Shown here in pieces: positions 45,858 to 56,770 of a stretch of 64,000 nt of DNA. The stretch covers positions 403,125-467,124 of the forward strand of contig NZ_MKQR01000016.1 of NCBI RefSeq assembly GCF_001940455.1. Reading direction: 5' to 3'. This stretch comes from Actinokineospora bangkokensis (GTDB lineage Bacteria > Actinomycetota > Actinomycetes > Mycobacteriales > Pseudonocardiaceae). The notes under the pieces are model-generated. The model searched no databases. It was given only the letters and a program-made list of their open reading frames with translations, and was not told the DNA's origin. The number at the start of each line of letters is the position of its first letter. Position 1 is the first letter of the stretch. Position numbers and translations under genes: made by a program.

Positions 45858-46342
45858 CCCGGGCGGCCCGGCGCAGGCCGGAGCTGGCGGCGCGGATCGT
45901 GGCGCAGGTGCCCAGCAGACCCGGGGACCTGGGCTGGTTCCTGGCCGACTTCGTCACCCGGGTGCCCGGGGCGGCGCACGCGCTGGTCGTCTCCGCCGAC
46001 GGCCTGGTGCTCGCCAGCTCGGCCACCCTGCCCAAGGGCCACACCCAGCAGCTCGCGGCGATCGTGTCCGGCCTGGTCGGGCTGACCGAGGCCGCGGCCC
46101 GCGCGCTGGACGCGGGCGGGGTGGTGCAGACCAGCGTGGACATGCAGCTGGGGTCGCTGTTCCTGATGGGGATGGGGCAGGGCGCGCACCTGGCCGTGCT
46201 CGCCGCCGCCGACTCCGACCTCGGCGTCCTCGCCTACGAGATGGGGACCCTCGTCGAGCGCGTCGGCGCCCGGCTGACCCCCGAGCTGCGCGCGGCGCTC
46301 ACCGCCACCGCGCAGGAGGAGAACGACGGCACCAGCACGTAG
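45854..46342 (+). CDS. CvnB-like roadblock/LC7 domain protein
   Basis: A 162-residue cytosolic protein. The roadblock/LC7 fold is recognisable by LGWFLADFVTRVPGAAHALVVSADGLVLASSATLP, followed by QLAAIVSGLVGLTEAAARA and MQLGSLFLMGMGQGAHLAVLA. In streptomycete conservons CvnB binds CvnA and the GTPase CvnD. Here GTG 45854 is coupled to the kinase by a GTGA overlap. Neither a DUF742 (CvnC) nor a GTPase (CvnD) gene follows. It ends in an acidic tail. Confidence 0.9.
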   Translation: MTRAARRRPELAARIVAQVPSRPGDLGWFLADFVTRVPGAAHALVVSADGLVLASSATLPKGHTQQLAAIVSGLVGLTEAAARALDAGGVVQTSVDMQLGSLFLMGMGQGAHLAVLAAADSDLGVLAYEMGTLVERVGARLTPELRAALTATAQEENDGTST

Positions 46343-46474
46343 GCGACCCCACCGACCCGGACCCCACCCGCCCCAGACCCCCACCAGGAGCCAGGGACGT
46401 CGGCACGACCACGGACGCGCCCGCGGCGCCTCCGTCGAGCACGGCCCAGTTGAACCGGAAGAAGCTGATCGACC

Positions 46475-47479
46475 ATGCAGCCCCTGCACACCTTCACCGA
46501 GGCTGAGAAGAGCGCGCTGGCCGCGGTGCTGGCGTCCGTCACCGCGAACCCCTACTCCGACCGGCCCGCCTTCGCCGCGCAGGTGGCCGGGCTGCGCGAG
46601 CGCGGCGAGGTGCCCGCGGCCCTGCTGCGCGCGACCGAGCGGCTCAAGGCCGAGCGCGCCGCCGGGGTGCACGCGCACGCGCTGCGCAACTGCCCGCTGG
46701 ACGAGGTGATCCCGGTCCTGGACCAGGACGACCCGCTGGCGGACAAGTACGCCAAGAAGGAGACCTTCGTCGGCGAGGCGCTGCTGGAGCTGGTCGGGCA
46801 GCTGCTGGGCACCCCGCTGCTGTCCTACGCCACCCGGTTCAACGGCGACTTCTACATCGACGTCATCGCCATCACCCGGTACCGGGGCAAGCAGACCGGC
46901 TACAGCGACGGCGAGCTGGCGTTCCACAACGACCGCACCGCCCACCCCGTGCGCGCCGACTACATCACCCTGCTCGGCATGCGCTGCCCGGAGTCGGAGG
47001 TCACCTACACCGGGTTCGTCGGCGGTGACGCGCTGCTGGCGCACGTCGGCCCCGAGCACGAGGCCCTGCTGCGGGAGCCGCACTTCGTGACGCCGTTCGA
47101 CGTGGTCTCCAAGGACAACAACGCGGCGCTGACGGTGTCGGAGAAGCACCCGGTCTTCTACGGCGAGCACAGCGTCCGCTACGTCGACACGCACACCACC
47201 GTCGCCCCCGACGCGCCGCCCGCGGCCAAGGACGCGCTGCTGGCGCTCAAGGACGCGCTGGTGCGGGTGCCCAAGAGCAAGCACCGCATCCTGGAGGGCG
47301 ACCTGTTCACCTTCGCCAACCAGGACGGCCTGCACAGCCGCGAGCACCTGGAGATCACCGACCCGGAGCTGGCCGCGACCCGCTGGCTGCTCAAGACCTA
47401 CGCCTTCCGCGACGAGGCCGCCTCGGCGGCGCACGCGGACCGGTGGCTGGGCGGCGTGCCCGGCCGGGTCGGGGACTGA
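46475..47479 (+). CDS. Fe(II)/2-oxoglutarate oxygenase, clavaminate-synthase/amino-acid beta-hydroxylase type
   Basis: A 334-residue non-haem oxygenase. The iron facial triad is visible: His151 and Asp153 in AFHNDRTAHPVRADYI, and His287 in the clavaminate-synthase-like N-x4-H-x-R motif (NQDGLHSRE). Arg289 is positioned to hold 2-oxoglutarate. Relatives (AsnO, VioC, OrfP, clavaminate synthase) hydroxylate or desaturate free or carrier-bound amino acids at the beta carbon. It lies four bases before the FAD/NAD(P) protein and 132 bases after the roadblock gene. Its product is unknown. Confidence 0.88.
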   Translation: MQPLHTFTEAEKSALAAVLASVTANPYSDRPAFAAQVAGLRERGEVPAALLRATERLKAERAAGVHAHALRNCPLDEVIPVLDQDDPLADKYAKKETFVGEALLELVGQLLGTPLLSYATRFNGDFYIDVIAITRYRGKQTGYSDGELAFHNDRTAHPVRADYITLLGMRCPESEVTYTGFVGGDALLAHVGPEHEALLREPHFVTPFDVVSKDNNAALTVSEKHPVFYGEHSVRYVDTHTTVAPDAPPAAKDALLALKDALVRVPKSKHRILEGDLFTFANQDGLHSREHLEITDPELAATRWLLKTYAFRDEAASAAHADRWLGGVPGRVGD

Positions 47480-47483
47480 CGCC

Positions 47484-49310
47484 GTGGCCCCCCAGGTGAT
47501 CGCGGTGGTGGGCAGCGGCCCGCGCGGGCTGATGGCGGTCGAGCGGATGGCCGCCCGGCTCGCCGAGGAGGGCAGCGCCCGCGAGGTCGACCTGCACCTG
47601 ATCGACGCCGTGGAGGTCGGCGCGGGCCGGGTGTACCGGACCGACCAGCCGGGGTGGTTCCTGATGAACACCGTGGCGGGCATGGTGTCGGCGTTCTCCG
47701 GGGTGCCCGACGGCGGCCCGGTGCGCGCGGGCGCGGGCCCGTCGCTGTACGAGTGGTGGGCCGAGCGCGACCCGGCGGCGAGCCCGGACGGCTACGCCAG
47801 CCGCGCCGACTTCGGCCGCTACACCCGGTTCGTGCTGGACTCCGTGGCCGCGACGCTGCCGCCGGGGGTCCGGCTGCACCGGGTGCGCGCCGAGGTGGCC
47901 GACCTCGAACCGCACGGCGCCGGGCACCTGCTGCGCTTCGCCGACGGCCGCGAGCTGCGCGCCGACCAGGTGGTGCTCACCACCGGGCACTCGGTGCCGG
48001 AGCTGACGGGGGTGGAGAAGGCGCTGGCCGACTTCGCCGCCGAGCGCCCCGGCCTGCGCTACCTGCGCGGCGACTCGGCCGCGGACATGCCGCTCGACGA
48101 CATCCCGGCGGGCAGCCCGGTCGGGGTGATCGGCATGGGCCTGTCGTTCTACGACGTGCTGGCCGCGCTCACCCTGGGCCGCGGCGGGGTGTTCGACGAG
48201 CGCCCCGACGGCAGCCTGCGCTACACCCCGTCCGGGCGCGAGCCGCTGGTGCTGGCGGGCTCGCGCAGCGGGATGCCGCTGCCCGCGCGCGGGCGCAACC
48301 AGAAGCCGCCGCGCTTCGCCTACCGGCCGGTGCTGTTCACCCAGGACAACTTCCGCACCCACGGCGGCCAGCTCGACTTCCGCCGCGAGGTGCTGCCGTG
48401 GCTGCTGGCCGAGGTCGACCTGGTGCGCTGCGCCACCCAGCTGCGGCTGCGCTCGGGCGAGGAGGCCGCGGCCGGGTTCACCGCCGCGGTGGCGCGCGCG
48501 GCGGAGTCGGGCGCGGTGCCGGACGTGTGCGCGATGGCGGCGGTGCACGGCGTGGTGTGCGCCCCCGCCGACCTCGACGCGCTGGCGCGCCCGTTCGCCG
48601 GGCGCCGCTTCGCCGACCGGGCGGAGTTCGACGCCGCGCTGGTGGCCGAGGTGGCCGCGGACCTGGCCGAGGCCGACCGGGGCAACGTCGACTCCCCGCT
48701 CAAGGCGGCGCTGGACGTGCTGCGCGACTGCCGCGGCGCGATCATGCGGCTGGCCGACTTCGCGGGCCTGACCCCCGACTCCCACCGCGACGACCTCATC
48801 GGCTGGTACGGCCCGCGCAGCGCGTTCCTGGCCGCCGGGCCGCCCGCCGAGCGCCTGCGGCAGGTGCTGGCCCTGCTGGCGGCGGGGGTGCTGCGGGTGA
48901 TCGGCCCGCACGCGGTGTTCGACCCCGACCCCGCCGCGGGCCGGTTCGCGGTGTCCTCCCCGGTGGTGGGCGGGGCGCGGGAGCTGGTGGACACCGTGGT
49001 CGACGCCCGCATCCCCAGCCCGGACCTCGACCGCGACCTCAACCCGCTGGTGGTGCGGCTGCGCGAGCGCGGCACCTGGACCACCTACGCCAACGGCCAC
49101 TTCCGCACCGGCGGCGTGGCGGTGACCACCAGCCCGTTCCACCCCGTCGACGCCACCGGGCGGCCGGTGCGGTCGCTGCACGTGGTCGGCATCCCCACCG
49201 AGCACACCCGGTGGTTCATGCAGGTCGGCAGCAACCGCCCCGGCCTGTGGGGCGACCTGGTGCACGACGCGGACGCCATCGCCGCGCACGTGCTCAAGGC
49301 CGGGACCTGA
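47484..49310 (+). CDS. FAD/NAD(P)-binding protein (NAD_binding_9 type)
   Basis: A 608-residue two-dinucleotide-domain flavoprotein. The N-terminal FAD motif is VVGSGPRGLMAVERM, a second is VGVIGMGLSFYDVLAALTL near residue 213, and the pattern VVLTTGHSVPE lies near 160. A C-terminal THxxWFMQVGSNRPG segment is typical of this actinobacterial group. Homologues are annotated only as FAD/NAD(P)-binding; N-hydroxylation or another oxidation is plausible. GTG 47484 is four bases after the oxygenase stop, so the pair is co-translated and probably works in sequence. Its stop abuts the convergent isochorismatase gene. Confidence 0.85.
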   Translation: MAPQVIAVVGSGPRGLMAVERMAARLAEEGSAREVDLHLIDAVEVGAGRVYRTDQPGWFLMNTVAGMVSAFSGVPDGGPVRAGAGPSLYEWWAERDPAASPDGYASRADFGRYTRFVLDSVAATLPPGVRLHRVRAEVADLEPHGAGHLLRFADGRELRADQVVLTTGHSVPELTGVEKALADFAAERPGLRYLRGDSAADMPLDDIPAGSPVGVIGMGLSFYDVLAALTLGRGGVFDERPDGSLRYTPSGREPLVLAGSRSGMPLPARGRNQKPPRFAYRPVLFTQDNFRTHGGQLDFRREVLPWLLAEVDLVRCATQLRLRSGEEAAAGFTAAVARAAESGAVPDVCAMAAVHGVVCAPADLDALARPFAGRRFADRAEFDAALVAEVAADLAEADRGNVDSPLKAALDVLRDCRGAIMRLADFAGLTPDSHRDDLIGWYGPRSAFLAAGPPAERLRQVLALLAAGVLRVIGPHAVFDPDPAAGRFAVSSPVVGGARELVDTVVDARIPSPDLDRDLNPLVVRLRERGTWTTYANGHFRTGGVAVTTSPFHPVDATGRPVRSLHVVGIPTEHTRWFMQVGSNRPGLWGDLVHDADAIAAHVLKAGT

Positions 49311-49898
49311 TCAGGCGTGCACGCCGACCGGCAGCGCCGCGTCCACCGAGGTCACCTCGGCGGTGCGCGCGGCGAGGCGCAGCGCCCAGGCGTGCACCTG
49401 CTCGTCGCCGGTGGCGGTCGCGTCGGCCAGCACCCGCACCCGGTAGTCGCGGTCGTGGGCGTCGCGGGCGGTGGACAGCACCACCAGCTCGGTGGCCACC
49501 CCGGTGAGCAGCACGGTGTCGACGCCCAGCCCGCGCAGCAGCAGGTCGAGGTGGGTGCCGTGGAAGGGGCTCACCCGCCGCTTGACCACCACCGGCTCCC
49601 CCGGCAGCGGGGCCACCGCCTCGTGCACGCGGGTGCCCCAGGTGCCCAGGGCGGGCTTGTCGTCGTCGGACTCCGCCCGGAACAGCGGCGAGTCGGCGGG
49701 CCAGTCGAGGAAGCCGGGGTCGAACCCGATGACCACGTACACCACCGGGATGCCCGCCGCCCTGGCCCTGGCCACCGCGGTGGCGGCCCGGTCGAGGACG
49801 CCGTGCTCGGTGGCGAACCGGTGGTAGCCCTCACCGGCGCGCTTGCCGTCGGCGTGCACCAGGTCGTTGATCAGGTCGAGGACGAGCAGTGCCTGCAT
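49311..49898 (-). CDS. Isochorismatase-fold hydrolase lacking the catalytic Cys
   Basis: A 195-residue cysteine-hydrolase-superfamily protein. Asp8 (LVLDLINDLV) and Lys106 (VVVKRRVSPF) of the usual triad are present. The position of the nucleophilic Cys in GVxTxxCV is Val139 (LTGVATELVVLSTARDA). Amidase-type members need that Cys, whereas true isochorismatases such as PhzD and EntB do without it. Hydrolysis of an enol-ether substrate like isochorismate is therefore more likely than amide hydrolysis, if the protein is active. ATG 49898 has GGAGGT upstream. It is divergent from the cytokinin-dehydrogenase-like gene. Confidence 0.85.
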   Translation of the reverse strand: MQALLVLDLINDLVHADGKRAGEGYHRFATEHGVLDRAATAVARARAAGIPVVYVVIGFDPGFLDWPADSPLFRAESDDDKPALGTWGTRVHEAVAPLPGEPVVVKRRVSPFHGTHLDLLLRGLGVDTVLLTGVATELVVLSTARDAHDRDYRVRVLADATATGDEQVHAWALRLAARTAEVTSVDAALPVGVHA

Positions 49899-49954
49899 GG
49901 GGACCTCCGCGGGTTCGACTGCCCCCCGATGCTCGCACACCACCCCTCACCAGG

Positions 49955-49970
49955 CCACTGTGTACAGTGG
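49955..49970. promoter_or_regulatory. Operator-like palindrome, CCACTGT-GT-ACAGTGG
   Basis: A perfect 7-bp inverted repeat with two-base spacer in the 103-bp gap between the divergent isochorismatase-like and oxidase genes. The core TGTGTACA resembles GntR-family sites. No regulator gene is adjacent, so the protein that reads it is elsewhere. Confidence 0.65.
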
Positions 49971-50001
49971 AGTGTGGACTGTCAGTCACCTTGGAGGCAC
50001 T

Positions 50002-51252
50002 GTGCGCACTGAGGACTTCGGCCACCTGGTGTCCCGCACCCCGCACTCGGTGCGCCGCGCGGAGCACCCCGCGCAGGTCGTCGAGGCGATCGCGTTCGCC
50101 CGGGCGGCGGGTCTGCCGCTGGCCCCGAGGGGCGCGGCCCACTCGGTCTACGGCCGCTCCCAGGCCGAGGGCGGGGTGGTGCTCGACGTCACCGGCATCG
50201 CCGCGGTGGGCGAGGTCACCCCGGACCGGGTCACCGTCGGCGCCGGGGCGAGCTGGCGGGCGGTGGTCGAGGCCACCCTGCCCGCGGGCCTGGCCCCCCC
50301 GGTGCTCCCGGACTACCTCGACCTCACCGTCGGCGGCACGGTCGTGGTCGGCGGCGTGGGCGGCACGACCCACCGCCACGGCCTCGTCAGCGACAACGTG
50401 CTGGAGCTGGAGGTGGTGACCGGGACCGGTGACGTGGTCGTCTGCGGCCCCGGCCACCCGCTGTTCGACGCGGCCCGCGGCGGCCTGGGCCAGGTGGGGG
50501 TGGTGACGTCGGTGACGCTGGCCCTGGCGCCCGCCCCGCCGCAGGCCCGCCGGTACGTGGTGGAGTACCGCACCCTGGAGGACATGGTCGCGGACTCCCG
50601 GGCGCTGCTCGCGGAGAACCGCTGGGACTACCTGCAGGGCGCCGTCCTGCCCACCCCCGACGGCTGGCGCCCCGTCCTCGAAGGCGCCGCCCTGGTGACC
50701 GGCACCCACCAGGACGTCATCGAGGGGCTCAACGGCGTCGTCGAGATCACGACGATGAGCCACCGGGAGCTGCTGTCCCGCCTGGAGCCCCTGGAGGCCG
50801 CGCTGCGCGAGCTGGGCCAGTGGGACAACCCGCACCCCTGGCTGACCACCTTCGTCCCCGACGCGGCGGTGGAGGACGTGGTGGGCAAGATCCTGGACCG
50901 CACGCCACCCGAGGACCTGGGGAAGTTCGGGCGCGTGGTGGTGTCCCCCATCGCCGAGGGCGCGGTGCGCACCCCGCTGGTGCGGGTCCCCGAGGGCCAC
51001 CACCACGCCGTGAACGTGCTGCGGTTCCCCGGTGCCGACCCGGACGAGGCCGAGCGGCTGGTGGCGGTCAACCGCGAGCTGTACGAGGTCGTGGTGCGGG
51101 CCGGGGGGACGCTGTACCCGGTGAGCGCGCTGCCGCTGAGCGCGGCGGAGTGGGCCGCGCACTACGGCGACGCGATGGCCGGGTTCGCCGCCGCCCGGGC
51201 GGAGTTCGACCCGGACGGCATCCTGACGCCCGGGTACGAGGTCTTCCGCTGA
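50002..51252 (+). CDS. FAD-linked oxidase, cytokinin-dehydrogenase-like
   Basis: A 416-residue PCMH-type flavoprotein. APRGAAHSVYGRSQ contains His47, the site of covalent FAD attachment in cytokinin oxidase/dehydrogenases. The segment LPDYLDLTVGGTVVVGGVGG followed by HGLVSDNVLELEVVTGTG closely follows the plant and Rhodococcus FasE pattern. In the substrate domain WDYLQGAVLP and the C-terminal FDPDGILTPGYEVF also fit. Such enzymes cleave the isoprenoid side chain of N6-adenine cytokinins. No secretion signal is seen, and isopentenyl adenine is an inferred substrate. GTG 50002 follows GGAGG by four bases. Convergent with geosmin synthase. Confidence 0.82.
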   Translation: MRTEDFGHLVSRTPHSVRRAEHPAQVVEAIAFARAAGLPLAPRGAAHSVYGRSQAEGGVVLDVTGIAAVGEVTPDRVTVGAGASWRAVVEATLPAGLAPPVLPDYLDLTVGGTVVVGGVGGTTHRHGLVSDNVLELEVVTGTGDVVVCGPGHPLFDAARGGLGQVGVVTSVTLALAPAPPQARRYVVEYRTLEDMVADSRALLAENRWDYLQGAVLPTPDGWRPVLEGAALVTGTHQDVIEGLNGVVEITTMSHRELLSRLEPLEAALRELGQWDNPHPWLTTFVPDAAVEDVVGKILDRTPPEDLGKFGRVVVSPIAEGAVRTPLVRVPEGHHHAVNVLRFPGADPDEAERLVAVNRELYEVVVRAGGTLYPVSALPLSAAEWAAHYGDAMAGFAAARAEFDPDGILTPGYEVFR

Positions 51253-51275
51253 GCGCGGGGCCGGGGTAGGGCCCC

Positions 51276-53636
<2,361 letters not shown>

Positions 53637-53794
53637 TCAGACAACCAACTCGCCGGGGGCCTTTCCAAGGGGCGCACCGGGTTTCCACTCGAACGGGCAG
53701 TGCGCGGAACGCTCAGTGATCATCGGTGGGCGATCTTGGACGCGCGGTGCCCGGTAGGGTGATTGCGGTCCGGACGCCCACGGGGGGAGTGACC

Positions 53795-54973
53795 ATGGCC
53801 GACGCGCGGGCCCGGCGCGCCCGGGCCGCGGTGGCCGCGGTCTTCCTCACCAACGGCTCCCTCTACGCCAACGCCGTCCCGCGCTTCCCCCAGGTGAAGG
53901 CGGACCTGGGGCTGTCGAACGCCGAACTGGGCGCGGCCGTCGCGGCGCTGCCCGCCGGGTCGCTGGTGGGCGGGCTGTTCGCCTCGGCGCTGATCGTGCG
54001 GCTGCGCTCGGGGCCGGTCGCCGCGCACGGCATCGTCGCGCTGGCCGCGGCGGTGGCGCTCGTGGGCTTCGCGCCGTCGGGGCCGCTGTTCGCCGCGGCC
54101 CTGTTCGCCGCGGGGGCGGTGGACGCGGTGGTCGACGTCGCCCAGAACACCCACGGCCTGCGGGTGCAGCGGGTCTACGGCCGGTCGATCGTGAACTCCT
54201 TCCACGGGCTGTGGTCGATCGGCGCCGTCCTCGGCGGGCTGATGGGGTCCGCGGCGGCGGGCCTGGCGGTGCCGCTGGCGGTGCACCTGACCGCCTCGGG
54301 CGCGCTGTTCGCCCTGGTGGCGCTCATCGCCGGGCGGTTCACGCTGCGCGGCGCCGACACGGTGGAGAAGGCGGGGGCGGCCGGGGAGGGCCGGTGGACC
54401 TGGCCCGCGTTGCGCCTGGTGGCGCTGCTGGGCGTGCTGGCCTGCTGCGGGGCGGTGACCGAGGACGCCGGGGCGTCCTGGGGCGCGCTCTTCCTGACCC
54501 AGGAGGCGGCCGCCGCCCCGGCGACCGCGGGCCTGGCCTTCGTGGCGCTCCAGGTGGCGATGACGGTGGGCCGGTTGCTCGGGGACCGGGTGGTCGACCG
54601 GTTCGGGCCGCGGCGGGTGGCCCGCGCGGGCGGGCTGCTGGCGGCGGCGGGCATGGGCCTGGCGCTGGCGCTGCCCTCGGTGCCGACCGCCCTGCTCGGG
54701 TTCGCGCTGGCGGGGCTGGGCACGGCGACGGTGATCCCGGCGGCGATGCACGCCGCCGACGAGGTGCCGGGGTTGGCGGCGGGGGCGGGGCTGACGGGGG
54801 TCAGCTGGTTCCTGCGGATCGGGTTCCTGGCGTCGTCGCCGGTGGTGGGCCTGGTCGCGGACGCCACGTCCCTGCGCGTCGGGCTGCTCGGGGTCGTGCT
54901 CGCCGGGCTCGCGGTGCTGGCGCTGGGGCGCGTGCTGGCCCCGTCCGCCCGCGCGGGCGCCCCGCCCGGCTGA
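53795..54973 (+). CDS. MFS transporter
   Basis: A 392-residue polytopic protein with about 12 hydrophobic segments. The N-terminal TNGSLYANAVPRFPQVKADLGLSNAELGAAVAALP and DVAQNTHGLRVQRVYGRSIVNSFHGLWSIGAV are typical of the YbjJ/FsaF-like MFS group (sugar or small-molecule efflux, function mostly unknown). ATG 53795 follows GGGGGAG. It is divergent from geosmin synthase, but no link to geosmin export is established. Confidence 0.88.
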   Translation: MADARARRARAAVAAVFLTNGSLYANAVPRFPQVKADLGLSNAELGAAVAALPAGSLVGGLFASALIVRLRSGPVAAHGIVALAAAVALVGFAPSGPLFAAALFAAGAVDAVVDVAQNTHGLRVQRVYGRSIVNSFHGLWSIGAVLGGLMGSAAAGLAVPLAVHLTASGALFALVALIAGRFTLRGADTVEKAGAAGEGRWTWPALRLVALLGVLACCGAVTEDAGASWGALFLTQEAAAAPATAGLAFVALQVAMTVGRLLGDRVVDRFGPRRVARAGGLLAAAGMGLALALPSVPTALLGFALAGLGTATVIPAAMHAADEVPGLAAGAGLTGVSWFLRIGFLASSPVVGLVADATSLRVGLLGVVLAGLAVLALGRVLAPSARAGAPPG

Positions 54974-55031
54974 GCTTGCCGTCTCAGCAACAAACTTTGC
55001 GCTCAGGGCGTCCAGGGCACAGGGTGGTGCC

Positions 55032-55940
55032 ATGCATGGACACGCGCAGCAGCAGGGTCACGGTCACGGGGATGGGCACAGCGACGAGCACGAGCACGGG
55101 CACGACCGGTCGTTCGCGGACATGGGCGAGTTCCTGGAGCGGGAGGCCGGGCTGCACCGGCAGTTCGTCGACGACGTCGCCGCCTGGTTGGGCGGGCTCG
55201 TCAGCACCCCGGTGACCCGGGTGGTGGACGCCGGCAGCGGGCCGGGGGTGGGCGCGGTGCAGTTGGCGAGGGCGTTCCCCGACGCGCGCGTCGTGGCGCT
55301 CGACCCCGAGCGCGTCCTGCTCGACCGGGCGGTGGAACTGGCCGCGGCGGCCGGGGTGGGCGACCGGTTCGAGGTGGTGGAGGCGGCGCTGCCGCACGGC
55401 GTCGACGGGCTGGCGGCGGCCGACCTGGTGTGGTCGAAGCTGGCCCTGCACCACGTCGGTGACCAGCAGGCGGCGGTGGCCGCGCTGGCCGGGCTGGTGC
55501 GCCGGGGCGGGGTCGTGGCCGTGATCGAGGGCGGGCTGCCGATGCGGACGCTGCCGCGCGACATCGGCGTCGGCCGCCCCGGGCTGGAGGCCCGCCTCGA
55601 CGGGCTGGCCGCGGAGTGGTTCGAGCACATGCGCGCGCAGACCCCCGGCTCGACCACCGCCGTCGAGGACTGGGGCGGCATGCTGCGCGCCGCCGGGCTC
55701 ACCCCGAGCGGCACCAAGACCTTCGTGGCGGACCTGCCCGCGCCCCTGGCGCAGGCCGACCGGGAGGTCCTGTTCGACCGGTGGCGGCGCACCCGCGAGC
55801 GCCTGGGTGACAAGGCCTCCGCCGAGGACCGCGAGGCCCTCGACGTCCTGCTCGACCGCGACGACCCCCGCGGCTTCCCGAACCGCGAGGACGTCTACTT
55901 CCTGCACGCCATGACCGTCCACACGGCACGGCGGGACTAG
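55032..55940 (+). CDS. Class I SAM methyltransferase with His-rich N-terminus
   Basis: A 302-residue protein. The SAM-binding motif I is VVDAGSGPGVGAVQLA, with the acidic ribose ligand in VVALDPE, and a Trp/Ser post-motif LVWSKLALHHV. Before the domain lies a ~26-residue leader of alternating His, Gly and Asp/Glu (HGHGDGHSDEHEHGHD), strongly predicted to bind divalent metal such as nickel, zinc or copper. The methyl acceptor is unknown. The segment RALHHVGDQ resembles UbiE-type enzymes. ATG 55032; the convergent membrane-protein gene is separated by a GC hairpin. Confidence 0.87.
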   Translation: MHGHAQQQGHGHGDGHSDEHEHGHDRSFADMGEFLEREAGLHRQFVDDVAAWLGGLVSTPVTRVVDAGSGPGVGAVQLARAFPDARVVALDPERVLLDRAVELAAAAGVGDRFEVVEAALPHGVDGLAAADLVWSKLALHHVGDQQAAVAALAGLVRRGGVVAVIEGGLPMRTLPRDIGVGRPGLEARLDGLAAEWFEHMRAQTPGSTTAVEDWGGMLRAAGLTPSGTKTFVADLPAPLAQADREVLFDRWRRTRERLGDKASAEDREALDVLLDRDDPRGFPNREDVYFLHAMTVHTARRD

Positions 55941-56023
55941 GGCCTGTCCTCGGGCCGGGTTCCACCCCACCGACCCACCCCTGCTCCACCAGCCCACCGA
56001 GTTCGGCGAACGCGTCGAGTCCC

Positions 56024-56045
56024 GCCCCGCCGCGTGCGGCGGGGC
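56024..56045. terminator. Hairpin between convergent genes
   Basis: GCCCCGCCG, loop CGTG, CGGCGGGGC: a 9-bp perfect stem immediately before the stop of the minus-strand membrane-protein gene. It can end transcription from the methyltransferase side. Confidence 0.6.
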
Positions 56046-56047
56046 GG

Positions 56048-56644
56048 TCAGAACCAGTACCGGATCCAGCTCGCCCCGAGGAACAGGCACACCACGGAGG
56101 TGACGACGATCGTCCAGCCGCGCAGCGCCGGGGTCAGCTCCTTTTTCCGCGCGAACGGGTAGCGCGCGAGGAACACCAGGAACCACGCGGGCAGCCACAG
56201 CACGACGGCGAGGAAGCCCGCCCGCAGGCCCGCGATGAACCCGATGTTGAGCGGGTCGGTGTCGAAGGTCGGCAGGGTGACCGCGGCGATGGCCCCGAGC
56301 ACCACGCACACGGCGAGCCAGCGCGCCTTGCCCTCGGCGGTCATCTCCGGCTGGTAGGCGGCGTAGAGGCCGATGGCGACCATGGGCAACCCGCCGGGCA
56401 GCCAGCCGACGATGGTGTTCACCGCCGCGACGTCGCCGACCGCGCGGTCGAGCGCGGGCACGATCACGTACCAGAAGATCGGGAACAGCGCGATCCACGC
56501 GATGATCCCGACGACGACGAGCGCCGCCTGCCACCCGGACGCCTGCTTGGCCGGGGTGGGCGCGGCGGCCGCCCGCGCCGCGGCAGTGCGCTGGTTGCGC
56601 TCACGCTTCGCGCGCTCGGCCGCGCGCCCTTTGGTCTTCGCCAC
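56048..56644 (-). CDS. Small polytopic membrane protein with basic N-terminus
   Basis: A 198-residue protein. The first ~37 residues are very rich in Lys, Arg and Ala (AKTKGRAAERAKRERNQRT) and probably cytosolic, followed by about five membrane segments, such as ALVVVGIIAWIALFPIFWYVI and WLAVCVVLGAIAAVTL. It ends with WIRYWF. I do not recognise the family and see no motif for catalysis or transport. ATG 56644. It lies convergent to the methyltransferase gene. Confidence 0.7.
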   Translation of the reverse strand: MAKTKGRAAERAKRERNQRTAAARAAAAPTPAKQASGWQAALVVVGIIAWIALFPIFWYVIVPALDRAVGDVAAVNTIVGWLPGGLPMVAIGLYAAYQPEMTAEGKARWLAVCVVLGAIAAVTLPTFDTDPLNIGFIAGLRAGFLAVVLWLPAWFLVFLARYPFARKKELTPALRGWTIVVTSVVCLFLGASWIRYWF

Positions 56645-56770
56645 GCGGGGACTCTACAAAACGGACAGCCGCCGCGGTGGCGGTACGCGCACTCCGCCCG
56701 GCGCCCGTTCCCAAGGGGGTGGCGCACGCGCGCCCGTCGTGGTGGCGGCGGGACGAGGGCTAGACGAGGG

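Noticed and set aside
44483-47683. A 1066-codon minus-strand open frame over the kinase and oxygenase
   Set aside because: Antisense shadow of three well-supported genes; the composition is low-complexity and no domain is recognisable.
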